Positions 1 to 7,732 of a stretch of DNA of 18,769 nt are shown here, in pieces. The DNA is from Motiliproteus sp036964625 (GTDB lineage Bacteria; Pseudomonadota; Gammaproteobacteria; Pseudomonadales; Balneatricaceae). Positions within the stretch are counted from its first letter, which is position 1. The number at the start of each line of letters is the position of its first letter. The notes beneath the pieces are model-generated. The model saw nothing but the letters and a program-made list of their open reading frames with translations. It did not search any database and was not told where the DNA came from. The stretch spans positions 1 through 18,769 of the forward strand of contig JBALTG010000089.1 of NCBI GenBank assembly GCA_036964625.1. The letters are read 5' to 3'. A program made the translations under genes and the position numbers.

Positions 1-377
1 TCCAGTCGCGTCACGGCGGCATCCATTAAAAAGAACGCCAGCGCGGCGGAAACAAACGCCAGCAGTAGCCGATAACGCGGCTTAACTTGTTTGGTCAGAT
101 CTTCAACTAAGCCGCCAGCAAAGACCGGCAGCCCACAGGCTAACAACAATCCCAGAAACGTCGCCAGCGCTGAATCAATCGCCAGGGCCGCTAAAAAAGC
201 CGCCATAATACCGACGATAACGGCCACCCCTCCCGTTCGCGGAGTGGGATTGGCGTGAAACTTTTGCACCCCGTCCAGATCATGGTCATGCATCCACTTC
301 GACAGCTTATGCATGCGGGTGATAATCAACCAGGTCATCAGCAACGAGGTAGTAAACGAAACTATTAGCCAAACCAT
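1..377 (-). CDS. WecA/MraY-family polyprenyl-phosphate sugar-1-phosphate transferase (3' end outside window)
   Basis: Only the first ~125 residues are inside the window; the gene runs off the left edge. The translation starts MVWLIVSFTTSLLMTWLI, a transmembrane helix. It continues with a GVQKFHANPTPRTGG motif and then GGLVEDLTKQVKPRYRLLL followed by more hydrophobic segments. These match the first cytoplasmic loop and the metal-binding loop of the GT4/WecA-MraY-WbpL family. The usual DD pair reads ED here, which I recall as common in one O-antigen subgroup. Family members transfer a sugar-1-phosphate from a UDP-sugar to undecaprenyl phosphate in the inner membrane, priming polysaccharide synthesis. 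The ATG is preceded by AAAGGGACAG as ribosome binding site, and an 8-bp tandem repeat lies just upstream. It follows wzz on the same strand, 113 bases away. The sugar specificity cannot be told. Confidence 0.85.
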   Translation of the reverse strand, partial: MVWLIVSFTTSLLMTWLIITRMHKLSKWMHDHDLDGVQKFHANPTPRTGGVAVIVGIMAAFLAALAIDSALATFLGLLLACGLPVFAGGLVEDLTKQVKPRYRLLLAFVSAALAFFLMDAAVTRL

Positions 378-390
378 TAAAAACTGTCCC

Positions 391-420
391 TTTAACTCTT
401 TAACTCTTTAACTCTTTAAC
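391..420. repeat. Octanucleotide tandem repeat, 3.75 copies
   Basis: The unit TTTAACTC is repeated perfectly (three full copies plus TTTAAC). It lies in the 113-base gap between wzz and the phosphoglycosyltransferase. Its downstream edge on the coding (minus) strand is only about 13 bases before the start codon, and the last unit runs into the AAAGGGA ribosome binding site. A change in copy number would alter leader length without touching the protein. Confidence 0.9.
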
Positions 421-490
421 CTCTAGCTTGAATGGTCGCTAAAGGGATCTTCCAAATCGCCTAACCCATCACGGGTAAGCGTTATCCGCG

Positions 491-1435
491 CTACTGACGT
501 TTCTTGACAAAATAGCGGATCAATACAACGAAGACACTCAGCATCCCCCCCAAGAGCGTCCCCAGCACCACTATCAATGCGCGCTTGGGCTTAATCTTCT
601 CTTCGGCAACGACGGCAGGATCGATCACCTGAAAAATATACTCGTCCCGGGCATTGGCCAGCATCTGGGTTTTAGTTTGTGATTCGATCAGCTGATAGAA
701 CACTTGTTGCATCGCCACCAACGGGGTTTGCTCAAGCTGCTGCTCCAAATAACGGATCGAACGCTCCGCTTCAGCCACATCCTGCTGTTTAAAGTGGTGA
801 TTAATATCTTCCACTAACCAGCTTACCCAACGTTGCGCCTGGCTGGCATCGGGCCACTCGATCGCGACCGTCACTAGGCCACTGTTCTTGTCTTCAGATA
901 CGGATAAAATTTCTTTGAAGGCTTTATAGGCTTCCCACGCGGAGGGTTTGGATTGCTTAGGGCCGCTGACTTTCCGTACCCAGGTCTGGGTCGCCTCATC
1001 GTAAAGTTCGGGATCTATAACACTGCGGCCCAGCTCTTTGCTCCAGGTGCCCGCCACCAGTGGTACCAGTAATTGATGCTTCTGGATTACGCTGTCGATA
1101 AAGGCGCGTGATTTGAGGGTAGCGATCGCGGTTGCGGTTTTACCGCCTGTGCTACCCAAATTGACGCCAGCCAGGGCTGCCAGGCCGCCAAACTGGTTGG
1201 CCATGGCCGAGAGCCCGCCCTGTTTTTCATCTACAGGCGCCAGCAACGCCTCGGCACGGTAGATATTGGTCATCTGCAACGCGATCACGACGGCAGCCAC
1301 CGTAAAGAGGGCGGTGAGCGCAATGATCAGCAGTTTGCCCTGCCAAAGCGCCCGCCAGAGTTCGAGCAGGTCAATTTCGTCATCATCCATGACCGCTGCG
1401 GTCTGAACTTCAATATTAGAACGGGGGTGATTCAT
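491..1435 (-). CDS. wzz: Wzz-type polysaccharide chain-length determinant
   Basis: 314 residues with the layout of the Wzz/polysaccharide co-polymerase family. A short acidic cytoplasmic N-terminus (DDDEIDLLELWRALWQGK) is followed by a transmembrane helix at about 33-56. Then comes a periplasmic region containing the typical YRAEALLAPV and a Gly/Ala-rich GGLAALAGVNLG stretch and a coiled-coil-prone central part. The second membrane helix is at about 282-306 after KPKRALIVVLG. There is no C-terminal kinase domain, so it is the Wzz rather than the Wzc type. It acts in the inner membrane to set the modal length of O-antigen or capsule made by a Wzy polymerase; Wzy is not in this window. It has its own promoter with an extended -10 and sits 113 bases before the phosphoglycosyltransferase gene. 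In the Vibrio cholerae O139 cluster, wzz/otnB also lies beside a long multi-SLBB gene. Confidence 0.93.
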   Translation of the reverse strand: MNHPRSNIEVQTAAVMDDDEIDLLELWRALWQGKLLIIALTALFTVAAVVIALQMTNIYRAEALLAPVDEKQGGLSAMANQFGGLAALAGVNLGSTGGKTATAIATLKSRAFIDSVIQKHQLLVPLVAGTWSKELGRSVIDPELYDEATQTWVRKVSGPKQSKPSAWEAYKAFKEILSVSEDKNSGLVTVAIEWPDASQAQRWVSWLVEDINHHFKQQDVAEAERSIRYLEQQLEQTPLVAMQQVFYQLIESQTKTQMLANARDEYIFQVIDPAVVAEEKIKPKRALIVVLGTLLGGMLSVFVVLIRYFVKKRQ

Positions 1436-1504
1436 GCTGATCCAGATCTATAAAACGACGGAAACCCGTGCACGCAGTCGGGCTTCTCCATAAAAAAGGG
1501 ATCG

Positions 1505-1513
1505 ATTATACCA
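1505..1513 (-). promoter_or_regulatory. Extended -10 promoter of wzz
   Basis: On the minus strand the bases read TGGTATAAT, a consensus TATAAT preceded by the TGn extension, about 70 bases upstream of the wzz ATG. The -35 position (about 1528-1533) falls inside a REP-like palindrome and reads TCCAAC, which is weak and consistent with an extended -10 promoter. The predicted leader is about 60 nt. It holds a hairpin (1461-1486, arms GAAGCCCG and CGGGTTTC) and a 19-codon ORF (1491-1432) whose TGA overlaps the wzz ATG as ATGA. Confidence 0.55.
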
Positions 1514-1522
1514 GTTAGTATT

Positions 1523-1540
1523 GTCGGGTTGGAACCCGAT
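1523..1540. repeat. REP-like palindrome GTCGGGTTGGAACCCGAT
   Basis: An isolated copy of the palindrome that recurs at 2010, 2080, 2280, 2358, 9122 and later positions. It sits on the -35 region of the wzz promoter. Confidence 0.7.
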
Positions 1541-1935
1541 CTAGGGATACTTTAGTAATGGAGGGAGTGGGCGGTACGTTATGGGTGGGTTGGATTAACA
1601 GGTCACCTTGGGGGGGTAGCGTTGGGTGAGGTCTGGCTTAGGAATAGCTTGCTGGATTTGTCGGGTCCTGTGGTTACCCTCGAAACTCAGCCATGATGCG
1701 GCAGATCTATATTCGCGGCCCCGTAGGATGCGGTGAGTTTGCGAACCGCATCAATCAAGGAGTAGCACCTAGAACCTTAGCCTACAGGCACTTCAAAACC
1801 TGTCTGATGCGGTTCGTGCCTCACCACATCCTACGAGGACTTGTATTCCTATCGCTCGTCGCTGTGATAGCTGAATATTATGGGTAATCAGGTAGCCTTT
1901 TGTTTCATCTGATCAAAACCTGACCTACCAAGACC
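1541..1935. other. Non-coding stretch between wzz and the REP duplication
   Basis: No convincing gene. The only notable items are a G7 run at 1610-1616, several GGGTGGG-type runs, and the large inverted pair at 1721-1838 described separately. The open frames across it have no ribosome binding site and translate the repeats. Confidence 0.6.
1721..1838. repeat. Inverted pair of REP-like elements (GTAGGATGCGGTGAG type)
   Basis: The left arm (1721-1754) begins CCGTAGGATGCGGTGAG and ends GCGAACCGCATCAA. The right arm (1804-1838) is its reverse complement with a few changes, ending CATCCTACGAGG. About 49 bases separate them. Two REP-type units in opposite orientation is the layout of a REPIN (REP doublet). 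The GTAGGATGCGGTGAG core is one I recall as widely dispersed in gammaproteobacteria. No RAYT transposase is present in the window. Confidence 0.7.
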
Positions 1936-2302
1936 TGTGGTTCGGAATTTATTCCGACAATGCTCCCAAGCGGCTACCTATGCTGGTCTGAGCACCAATT
2001 CCTTGAGTGGGGTTTGAAACCCGATCTAAATATCCAATATGCGTGGGCTGGTATTTGTTTCAACTTCGGTGCTACATGCGTCGGGTTAAAACCCGACCCA
2101 CAAAATTCGCATATGCATGCGAGGGGCGGATTTCCGGGGTTTATGTGGGTCGGAATTCATTCCGACAATGCTCTATGCTGGTCTGGGCACCAATTCCTTG
2201 AGTGGGGTTTGAAACCCGATCCACAAAATTGAATATTCATGCCAGGGTTTGTATTTGTTCTAACCTCGGTGCTACATGCGTCGGGTTAAAACCCGACCCA
2301 CA
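1936..2302. repeat. Tandemly duplicated block of REP-like palindromes (period about 200 bp)
   Basis: Two copies of one composite unit, starting near 1936 and 2144. Each copy contains, in order: TCGGAATTnATTCCGACA, the stretch TGCTGGTCTGnGCACCAATT, GGGTTTGAAACCCGATC, a GGTATTTGTT or TGTATTTGTT segment, and GTCGGGTTAAAACCCGAC followed by CCACA. The offset between copies is 208, 195 and 200 bp at three landmarks because of small indels, one of them a 13-base loss in the second copy. It is non-coding; the two open frames across it are translations of the repeat. Confidence 0.8.
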
Positions 2303-2357
2303 GGGGCTTTGCTGGAATTGTTGAGGTGGGGTCTGAGTTGGAAGGGGCTTGTTGGTT

Positions 2358-2379
2358 TTGTCGGGTTAAAACCCGACAA
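2358..2379. repeat. Perfect 22-bp palindrome just after yjbH
   Basis: Arms of 10 bp with core GTCGGGTTAAAACCCGAC, flanked by TT and AA. It lies five bases beyond the yjbH stop codon. Without a T-run on the minus strand it is a poor intrinsic terminator, but it would form a stable 3' hairpin on the yjbH transcript. Confidence 0.75.
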
Positions 2380-2384
2380 CGGCA

Positions 2385-4640
2385 TTAATAATGGCGCCAG
2401 TCTTTAAGCAGTGTGCCTTTTTGGGTCCGGTTCATTAGCCCATAGAGCGGTTTACCCTGCTGTAGCTTCTGCCCGCCATCGCGGGTCAGTGGGCGCCACA
2501 GAATAGTCCCAACCCTCTGGCTGGATTGTGTTAACAGGGCATCGAAAGGGATGCGGATATAGAAGCCTTTATCGTAGCTGCCTTCGCCAAACTGTTCGGC
2601 GGAGACGTTGGTGAAGGTGGCAAAGAACCCCATGGCAAATCCGTTATCGAACTGCCGGGACAGGTCGAAGGTCATGCCGAGGTCTTTCGCTAGGTACCGA
2701 CCGGCGCTGACTTGGACTAAGACATTATTCCACGCGCTCTGGTAGTGGGCGTTCAGGTGCCCGGTGAGCACGCTGTAATCCCGCAAACCCAGCTGCTGTT
2801 TAAATTCACGCTGACGGGCGTAATAGAGTTCACCGCTGAGTGCCAAGCGGCTGTTAAAGGGCTGATACAGTAACTCCATTCCGGCACCGGCATACATCAT
2901 CTCCAGGTAGCCTGCAGAAACCTTGGTATACCACTCCGTTTTTGGCGAGGCGACGTAATCCGCTTGTAAGCGCGATAAGCTCTGCTCACCTTGGCGCAGG
3001 TAGTCTTTGATATCACTGCGCACATGCGCTAACTGAGAGTTTGACTCGAATTTAAACGACTCCATGTTATTCACGACATCAAACGCTAACTGCCCGGTCA
3101 GTGCCAGCTGAGGCGTCATTTCTAACTCCGCATTCAGGGTTGCCAACACCTGATAAAAGTAGAAGTTATCCGGTCCGCCGATACTCTGTCTAAATCCGGG
3201 CGCCGCACTCCAGTTAAATTGCGGGTAGGTTGCAACCTGGCGGCGTACTGGCCCCTCTTCGCTGGCAGGGCTATGGGTAGCCGCAGCCGTGCTGCCTGCT
3301 TCGCGGTCTGTTTCGCTCTTTGTTTCGCTCTTTGTTTCGCTCTTTGTTTCGCTCTTTGTTTCATTCGCTGTGGCGCCAAAGGAAGCGGTTGCCAGCAGCT
3401 CTTCCGGGCTACCGCGATAGGTGGCCTCGTTAACGATCTGCTGTGCGCTGAGCGCAACCTGATAGGTATCAACACCCTGAACCTGCCGGGTGAGTGCGAC
3501 CTGGAGCGAATCGGGATAGGCATCGGTTAGTATCCGCGCCGCCCTGCCGATCGCCTCGGGTTCTTTGCCATAATAGAGGTTGCTGAATATGGCGTGCGGG
3601 CGGCGTGCGGTCCCTGTGAGTTGCTCCAGCCGCAAGTGCTGCTGTGAAAAACGTGCGGCCAGTGCCTCAACCCATTGATCATCGAGGACTGGATTGATGA
3701 CTGGATCGATGGCGGGCTTAACGCTTGGACCGATAACGTGCCCGGCAGCGGCGCTAATGGTCGGCTTTTTGGGATCGTGCAGTTTGGGCGGCGAACGTTG
3801 CTGGTCTAAGTTGGTCGCTAACGTAAAGGATGCCAGCAGGGTGTCGCCACGCTCATACCCCAGCCCCAGCTCAAGCCAGGGTAAAGCCCGGTAACTGGCG
3901 CCGACATTAAAAGGCGTTGAGCTGGGAAACGTATTAGCCAGAGGTTCGTTTTTATAGTCATTACTATCCAGTTCCAGCATTAACGACCAGTTGCTATGCC
4001 GGGGCTGATAATTGATCCCGCCGAAAATGCCGACCCGCTCGCCCCGGAACATGCGGCCAAAACCCACCGTGCCACCCTGGCCGACATCAACCGTGCGCTC
4101 CCCAAAGCGGTCATCCAGTGCGCGCAGTGGGTTTTTCAGATCACCGCGCCCTCCCTGATAGCCCCAGCCCAGTCCCAGGCTGAAATCCCATGCGTAGTAA
4201 CGCTTACTGAAGACCAGGTACTCACTGCCAAACAGCCCGGTGCCGCCGATATCGCGTACCCCCAGTGCCGCCGCAGGCAGCTGGTCTGACTCTGACCATA
4301 AGCGAAGCTTAAAATCGATGCCTTTATCTTTGTAGCTTTGATCACCGGCAATCGACTCGCCATACAGGCGATTTTTGATCGTCACATAACGGATCGTCGT
4401 CTCGAGGAAATCCAGCGGCTGCACCGATATATACGAGCGACTATAGGGCCAGGCATAGCTGATACCAAAGTTAAACCCACCCACCTGTTCGAACCGGGCG
4501 GTCGGGGTCTGCAGCAATCCCGCCCCGCCAAAATCGCTCTGAGTCGACCCGACAGGCGACGGTAGAAATGCGTAGCTGGCACAGGAAAATAGCCCGAGCG
4601 CAAGCGCCGCCGGTAGCGGGTGCAGCCGAAATCGTCGCAT
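2385..4640 (-). CDS. yjbH: YjbH/GfcD/WbfD-family outer-membrane exopolysaccharide protein
   Basis: 751 residues. There is a signal peptide (RLHPLPAALALGLFSCASYA), then the family's N-terminal landmark GSTQSDFGGAGLLQTPTARF and a GGFNFGISYAWPYSRSYISVQP strand region. The rest alternates short amphipathic beta strands and turns, as expected for the double-barrel model proposed for YjbH. In E. coli, YjbEFGH and GfcABCD (group 4 capsule) proteins are needed for secretion of a polysaccharide; the exact action of YjbH is not settled. The ATG overlaps the stop of the upstream SLBB gene by one base (TAATG), so the two are probably translationally coupled. An ETKS tetrapeptide is repeated four times at about residues 427-443, encoded by a perfect 12-bp tandem repeat; it falls in a linker between the two halves. 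A REP array follows the gene. Confidence 0.92.
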   Translation of the reverse strand: MRRFRLHPLPAALALGLFSCASYAFLPSPVGSTQSDFGGAGLLQTPTARFEQVGGFNFGISYAWPYSRSYISVQPLDFLETTIRYVTIKNRLYGESIAGDQSYKDKGIDFKLRLWSESDQLPAAALGVRDIGGTGLFGSEYLVFSKRYYAWDFSLGLGWGYQGGRGDLKNPLRALDDRFGERTVDVGQGGTVGFGRMFRGERVGIFGGINYQPRHSNWSLMLELDSNDYKNEPLANTFPSSTPFNVGASYRALPWLELGLGYERGDTLLASFTLATNLDQQRSPPKLHDPKKPTISAAAGHVIGPSVKPAIDPVINPVLDDQWVEALAARFSQQHLRLEQLTGTARRPHAIFSNLYYGKEPEAIGRAARILTDAYPDSLQVALTRQVQGVDTYQVALSAQQIVNEATYRGSPEELLATASFGATANETKSETKSETKSETKSETDREAGSTAAATHSPASEEGPVRRQVATYPQFNWSAAPGFRQSIGGPDNFYFYQVLATLNAELEMTPQLALTGQLAFDVVNNMESFKFESNSQLAHVRSDIKDYLRQGEQSLSRLQADYVASPKTEWYTKVSAGYLEMMYAGAGMELLYQPFNSRLALSGELYYARQREFKQQLGLRDYSVLTGHLNAHYQSAWNNVLVQVSAGRYLAKDLGMTFDLSRQFDNGFAMGFFATFTNVSAEQFGEGSYDKGFYIRIPFDALLTQSSQRVGTILWRPLTRDGGQKLQQGKPLYGLMNRTQKGTLLKDWRHY
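3309..3362. repeat. 12-bp in-frame tandem repeat inside yjbH
   Basis: The unit TTTCGCTCTTTG occurs in four perfect copies plus TTTC, encoding (ETKS)4 followed by E on the minus strand. The unit is a multiple of three, so slippage changes linker length but not frame. Confidence 0.92.
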
Positions 4641-7600
4641 TAGTTATTGATGGCGTTTAACGAAGCTGCAGTAATGGCCACCTTGGCGAGAATATCGGTT
4701 ATCGCAGAGGTCATAATCAACGGATCAAACGGCAACAGATCACGCGGGATAACCAGAGAGCTGCCCGGCGGAATATGCTGATCCGAGTAGCTCCATGCCG
4801 ATAGCTTTAATGGCTTGGCCGTGCCGTTAGGCAATACCACAAAGGCCCGAGAGGTATCTGCCGCCTGCGTCGCACCGCCTGCCATCGCCAGGTACTCCGC
4901 AGGTTGCATGCCGGGTCGGAACTGCAACGAGCCGGGGTTAAGGACCTGTCCTGCAACGCTGACCGAGCCCGGTCGCTTAGGCATAACCAGGGTATCACCC
5001 GGCTGCAGCAGGATATCGAGCTCTGGGCGTACTTCCAGCAAGCTCGGATCCGCTTCAATCACCACCCGACCCAACAGGGGGGCCTGGTTAATTTGGCTTA
5101 GCAGGGTCATGTATAACTCCATACTGCCCGAGTTCGCCGTGCCCGCCAGCGCCATCCGTCCGCTGGAGAGGGTGGTAAACAAGCCGTTTCTGAGCTCTTC
5201 CTGAGCGCGTTGGAGCGCCTGCTGCTCCTGACGTTTTACCGCGGCGCGACTAAACACCGCACCATAGGGGTAGGCCTGTTCGGTTAACCCGCCGGTACGC
5301 GCCAGTAACTGCGACAGTGTCTCGCCCCGGCGTAACTGATAGCTGCCGGGGTATTTAACCTCACCCGACACCGTCACCGTGCCGCTCTCAAGCCCATTAT
5401 CGATAGGGCGCAGGGTGATCACATCCCCAGCCAGCAGCGGCTCGGCAGTGTGCACCGGTAAGCGGTAAACCGTCGTCTGCAGCGCTTTTTCTGCCGCGTT
5501 ATAGCGCATCAGTTCGACCGTATTCAGATCGGCCTCGGGGGTGGTGCCCCCGGCAAAGCGCGTTAGCCCCCCCAAGGTGGTGGCACCCGCTACCGGGTAA
5601 AGCCCGCTATCCAGTACCTCGCCTTGCAGCGCCACCGAATACTCGAGCATAAAAGGTAACAGCGCTGCTTCTAATGAAAATACCTCAGAACAGGGTTCTA
5701 TGCGGCTATTAGCTTCTGTTAAGGAGAGTAGCCGCGCCGCCCGCTCGGAGCCTGCCAATGTCGCCAGATTCGCGAGTGCCAGGCACTGTTCAGTAGCGCC
5801 ACTTTGCAATGCCTGTTTAATTGCGGCACTGGATAGAAACTGAATATCACTCTTGCTGAATAAAAATACTCGGCTCTCGGGTGTCAGTTCTATCGACGCC
5901 CGCTGCGCCAACACATCCGCGGGATTAAACGCCCGGTACTGCCTGATGTACGAGCTCCGATCAGGCTGTTGGATGATGCCAAAATGGGGATAGAACTCAC
6001 CGCTGTAGCCGGTTCCCCGGGCCATATCCAGTAACTGCGCCAGCTTCATGCCGTCCAGATAAGGATAGCGCCCCGGGTTGCGAACATGGCCGAAAATAGC
6101 CACCACCGGCCGTGGTTCGGTAGACGCTGTCTGCGCATCGATATCAGTCAATACATCGACAAGCTGCTCGGACCGACTCTGCTTAAGCGATAACAGCACC
6201 AGCTCATCGTCAGGCTGCAGTAGCAGATCGTTGCGGGATCCGGGCTGGCGCAGCGCTGCTGCCAGATTAACAATCAGCAACTGGTATTGACTATCACTGG
6301 CGCGGATTCGACGCAGTACCGCAAAATCGAGATCCGTTTGCGGCTTGAGGTCGTTCACGTTCACAACCTGACTCAGGCGCATGCCGGCACTAAGCGGGAA
6401 GGTGCCGGGACGCGAGCTATACCCCTTGACAGTGATCAGCTGATTATTGAGATTAAGTATCGACGGTACCTGAATCTGATCACCGCTTTGGATCTGATTC
6501 GCTGGGCCCGTTTTGGCGCTCAAATCAATCCCTAGTAAGCGGCGTTTGTTGGCATCGACCCGGCTGATCTGGACCTCGGTGGTCAACGCCAAGCTGGTGG
6601 CTCCGCCTGCCAGCTGCAAAACCTGAGCGAGGGTTTGCCGCCCCTTTAGCTCATAGATCGCCGGACGATTGACCTCGCCCGAAACCCACACTCGCGTGCT
6701 TACCGGTGGAATAAAGACCACGTCGCCATCTTGCAGGATGGCGTCTTTGGAGTTGTCCCCTCGTAATAAAAAGTCATACAGGTCCAAGGTTTGGATTAAC
6801 TTACCGTTACGCTTGAGCTGAATCGAGCGCAGTGAACCGTTCTCTCTGATGCCGCCGCTGACAAACAGCGCATTAGAGATAGAAGACAGGCCGCTGATGC
6901 TGTAACTACCGGGGCGGTATGCGTCCCCGAGTACAAACACGCGCATCGTCCGTAGTTCGGCCAGGGAGACCGTGATTTTGGCACCAATCATCTGGCTGGC
7001 GACCCGGGAGGCGATCAGCGATTTAACCTGTTCAAAGGTCTGCCCCACGACGGTAATGGGACCAAGTTTAGGAAAACTAATGGATCCTTGCCGGGATACC
7101 GCTAGCCGGTATTCGGCAGGATCTTTACCCAGCACCTGGATCTGCAGCACATCGCCGGGACCTATGGTATAGCCCCGCGGTACCGGGGCGTCGGTGACCG
7201 GGGCAAAGGTGGTCGGTTCTCCTGCAAACAGGTCATAGCCAAAGGGCTTAAGCTGACTAAAGGGGGAAACAGGCTCAGTAGGCTCACTGAGCTCAGTGAG
7301 CTCAGTGAACTCAGTGAGCTCAGTGAACTCAGTGAGCTCAGTGGGCTCAGTTGGGGGAGTAGGAAAAGTGGGAAAAAAACTAGGCACAGCGACTGAGGCC
7401 GCGGCATTCTCGACAACGCGCGGCGGGATAGCCGGTGCCGGGGTTATCGTGGTGGTAGCGGCAGGAATACCGGGCAGCTGGCCCTGATACTGACGTTGCA
7501 GTTGCTGTTGCTGCTCAGGGGAAAGCGCCTGATAAGCGTTCATCATCTCCGCTGTGGACGCAGCATAGGCCGCTGGGGTCATTGCTACCGCGGCCCAAAG

Positions 7601-7645
7601 CCCTAGGGCAGACAGCAAAGAACGGAGACTGATTTTATCCATCAT
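4640..7645 (-). CDS. Multi-SLBB polysaccharide export protein (Wza/OtnA-WbfF-like, long form)
   Basis: 1001 residues. An ordinary signal peptide (LLSALGLWAAVAMTPAAYA) with no lipobox cysteine shows this is not a Wza-type lipoprotein. A Q-rich segment and a Pro/Thr/Glu linker with a repeated T-E-L/F triplet (about 97-126) follow. The polysaccharide export domain comes next (about 157-230, YTIGPGDVLQIQVLG). About seven SLBB domains start near residues 235, 318, 402, 513, 670, 756 and 893, each recognisable by a V.G.V..PG.Y pattern and an L..L..AGG motif. The C-terminus (ITDILAKVAITAASLNAI) resembles the terminal amphipathic segment of OPX proteins. It probably forms or contacts the periplasmic/outer-membrane conduit for capsule export. 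E. coli Wza is about 380 residues; the long form resembles OtnA/WbfF of the Vibrio O139 locus. It leads a coupled two-gene unit with yjbH. Confidence 0.9.
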   Translation of the reverse strand: MMDKISLRSLLSALGLWAAVAMTPAAYAASTAEMMNAYQALSPEQQQQLQRQYQGQLPGIPAATTTITPAPAIPPRVVENAAASVAVPSFFPTFPTPPTEPTELTEFTELTEFTELTELSEPTEPVSPFSQLKPFGYDLFAGEPTTFAPVTDAPVPRGYTIGPGDVLQIQVLGKDPAEYRLAVSRQGSISFPKLGPITVVGQTFEQVKSLIASRVASQMIGAKITVSLAELRTMRVFVLGDAYRPGSYSISGLSSISNALFVSGGIRENGSLRSIQLKRNGKLIQTLDLYDFLLRGDNSKDAILQDGDVVFIPPVSTRVWVSGEVNRPAIYELKGRQTLAQVLQLAGGATSLALTTEVQISRVDANKRRLLGIDLSAKTGPANQIQSGDQIQVPSILNLNNQLITVKGYSSRPGTFPLSAGMRLSQVVNVNDLKPQTDLDFAVLRRIRASDSQYQLLIVNLAAALRQPGSRNDLLLQPDDELVLLSLKQSRSEQLVDVLTDIDAQTASTEPRPVVAIFGHVRNPGRYPYLDGMKLAQLLDMARGTGYSGEFYPHFGIIQQPDRSSYIRQYRAFNPADVLAQRASIELTPESRVFLFSKSDIQFLSSAAIKQALQSGATEQCLALANLATLAGSERAARLLSLTEANSRIEPCSEVFSLEAALLPFMLEYSVALQGEVLDSGLYPVAGATTLGGLTRFAGGTTPEADLNTVELMRYNAAEKALQTTVYRLPVHTAEPLLAGDVITLRPIDNGLESGTVTVSGEVKYPGSYQLRRGETLSQLLARTGGLTEQAYPYGAVFSRAAVKRQEQQALQRAQEELRNGLFTTLSSGRMALAGTANSGSMELYMTLLSQINQAPLLGRVVIEADPSLLEVRPELDILLQPGDTLVMPKRPGSVSVAGQVLNPGSLQFRPGMQPAEYLAMAGGATQAADTSRAFVVLPNGTAKPLKLSAWSYSDQHIPPGSSLVIPRDLLPFDPLIMTSAITDILAKVAITAASLNAINN
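7273..7353. repeat. 9-bp in-frame tandem repeat in the SLBB exporter gene
   Basis: Nine units of the type RCTCAGTGR (mostly GCTCAGTGA and ACTCAGTGA) with a few single-base differences. On the minus strand they encode repeated T-E-L, T-E-F and T-E-P triplets in the linker ahead of the export domain. Confidence 0.9.
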
Positions 7646-7690
7646 CGAGTTGAACCCTGTATTCCATAAAATAAAGAGGCAGGTAAAAGC

Positions 7691-7698
7691 GGGGGGGG
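7691..7698. repeat. G8 homopolymer upstream of the SLBB exporter gene
   Basis: Eight consecutive G (C on the coding strand), 46-53 bases before the exporter ATG, in the divergent control region shared with the gfcA-like gene. No convincing -35 was found. A possible TTGGAG / 17 bp / TAAACT promoter just upstream would place the tract near the transcription start. Confidence 0.6.
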
Positions 7699-7732
7699 AG
7701 GGAGTTTATCAGGCCCCATCTTTTACTCCAAG

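Noticed and set aside
1568..1625. Two sequences resembling the RfaH ops element (GGCGGTAGCGTG) near the polysaccharide genes.
   Set aside because: They match only on the plus strand, pointing away from wzz, and each has mismatches or a deletion.
1960..2232. Open reading frames across the repeat block after yjbH.
   Set aside because: They translate the tandem palindromes, have no ribosome binding site, and their similarity to each other comes from the DNA duplication.
3134..3523. Arg/Lys/Gln-rich and Cys/Phe/Ala-rich open frames over the yjbH repeat.
   Set aside because: They are alternative frames of the 12-bp repeat inside a well-supported gene.
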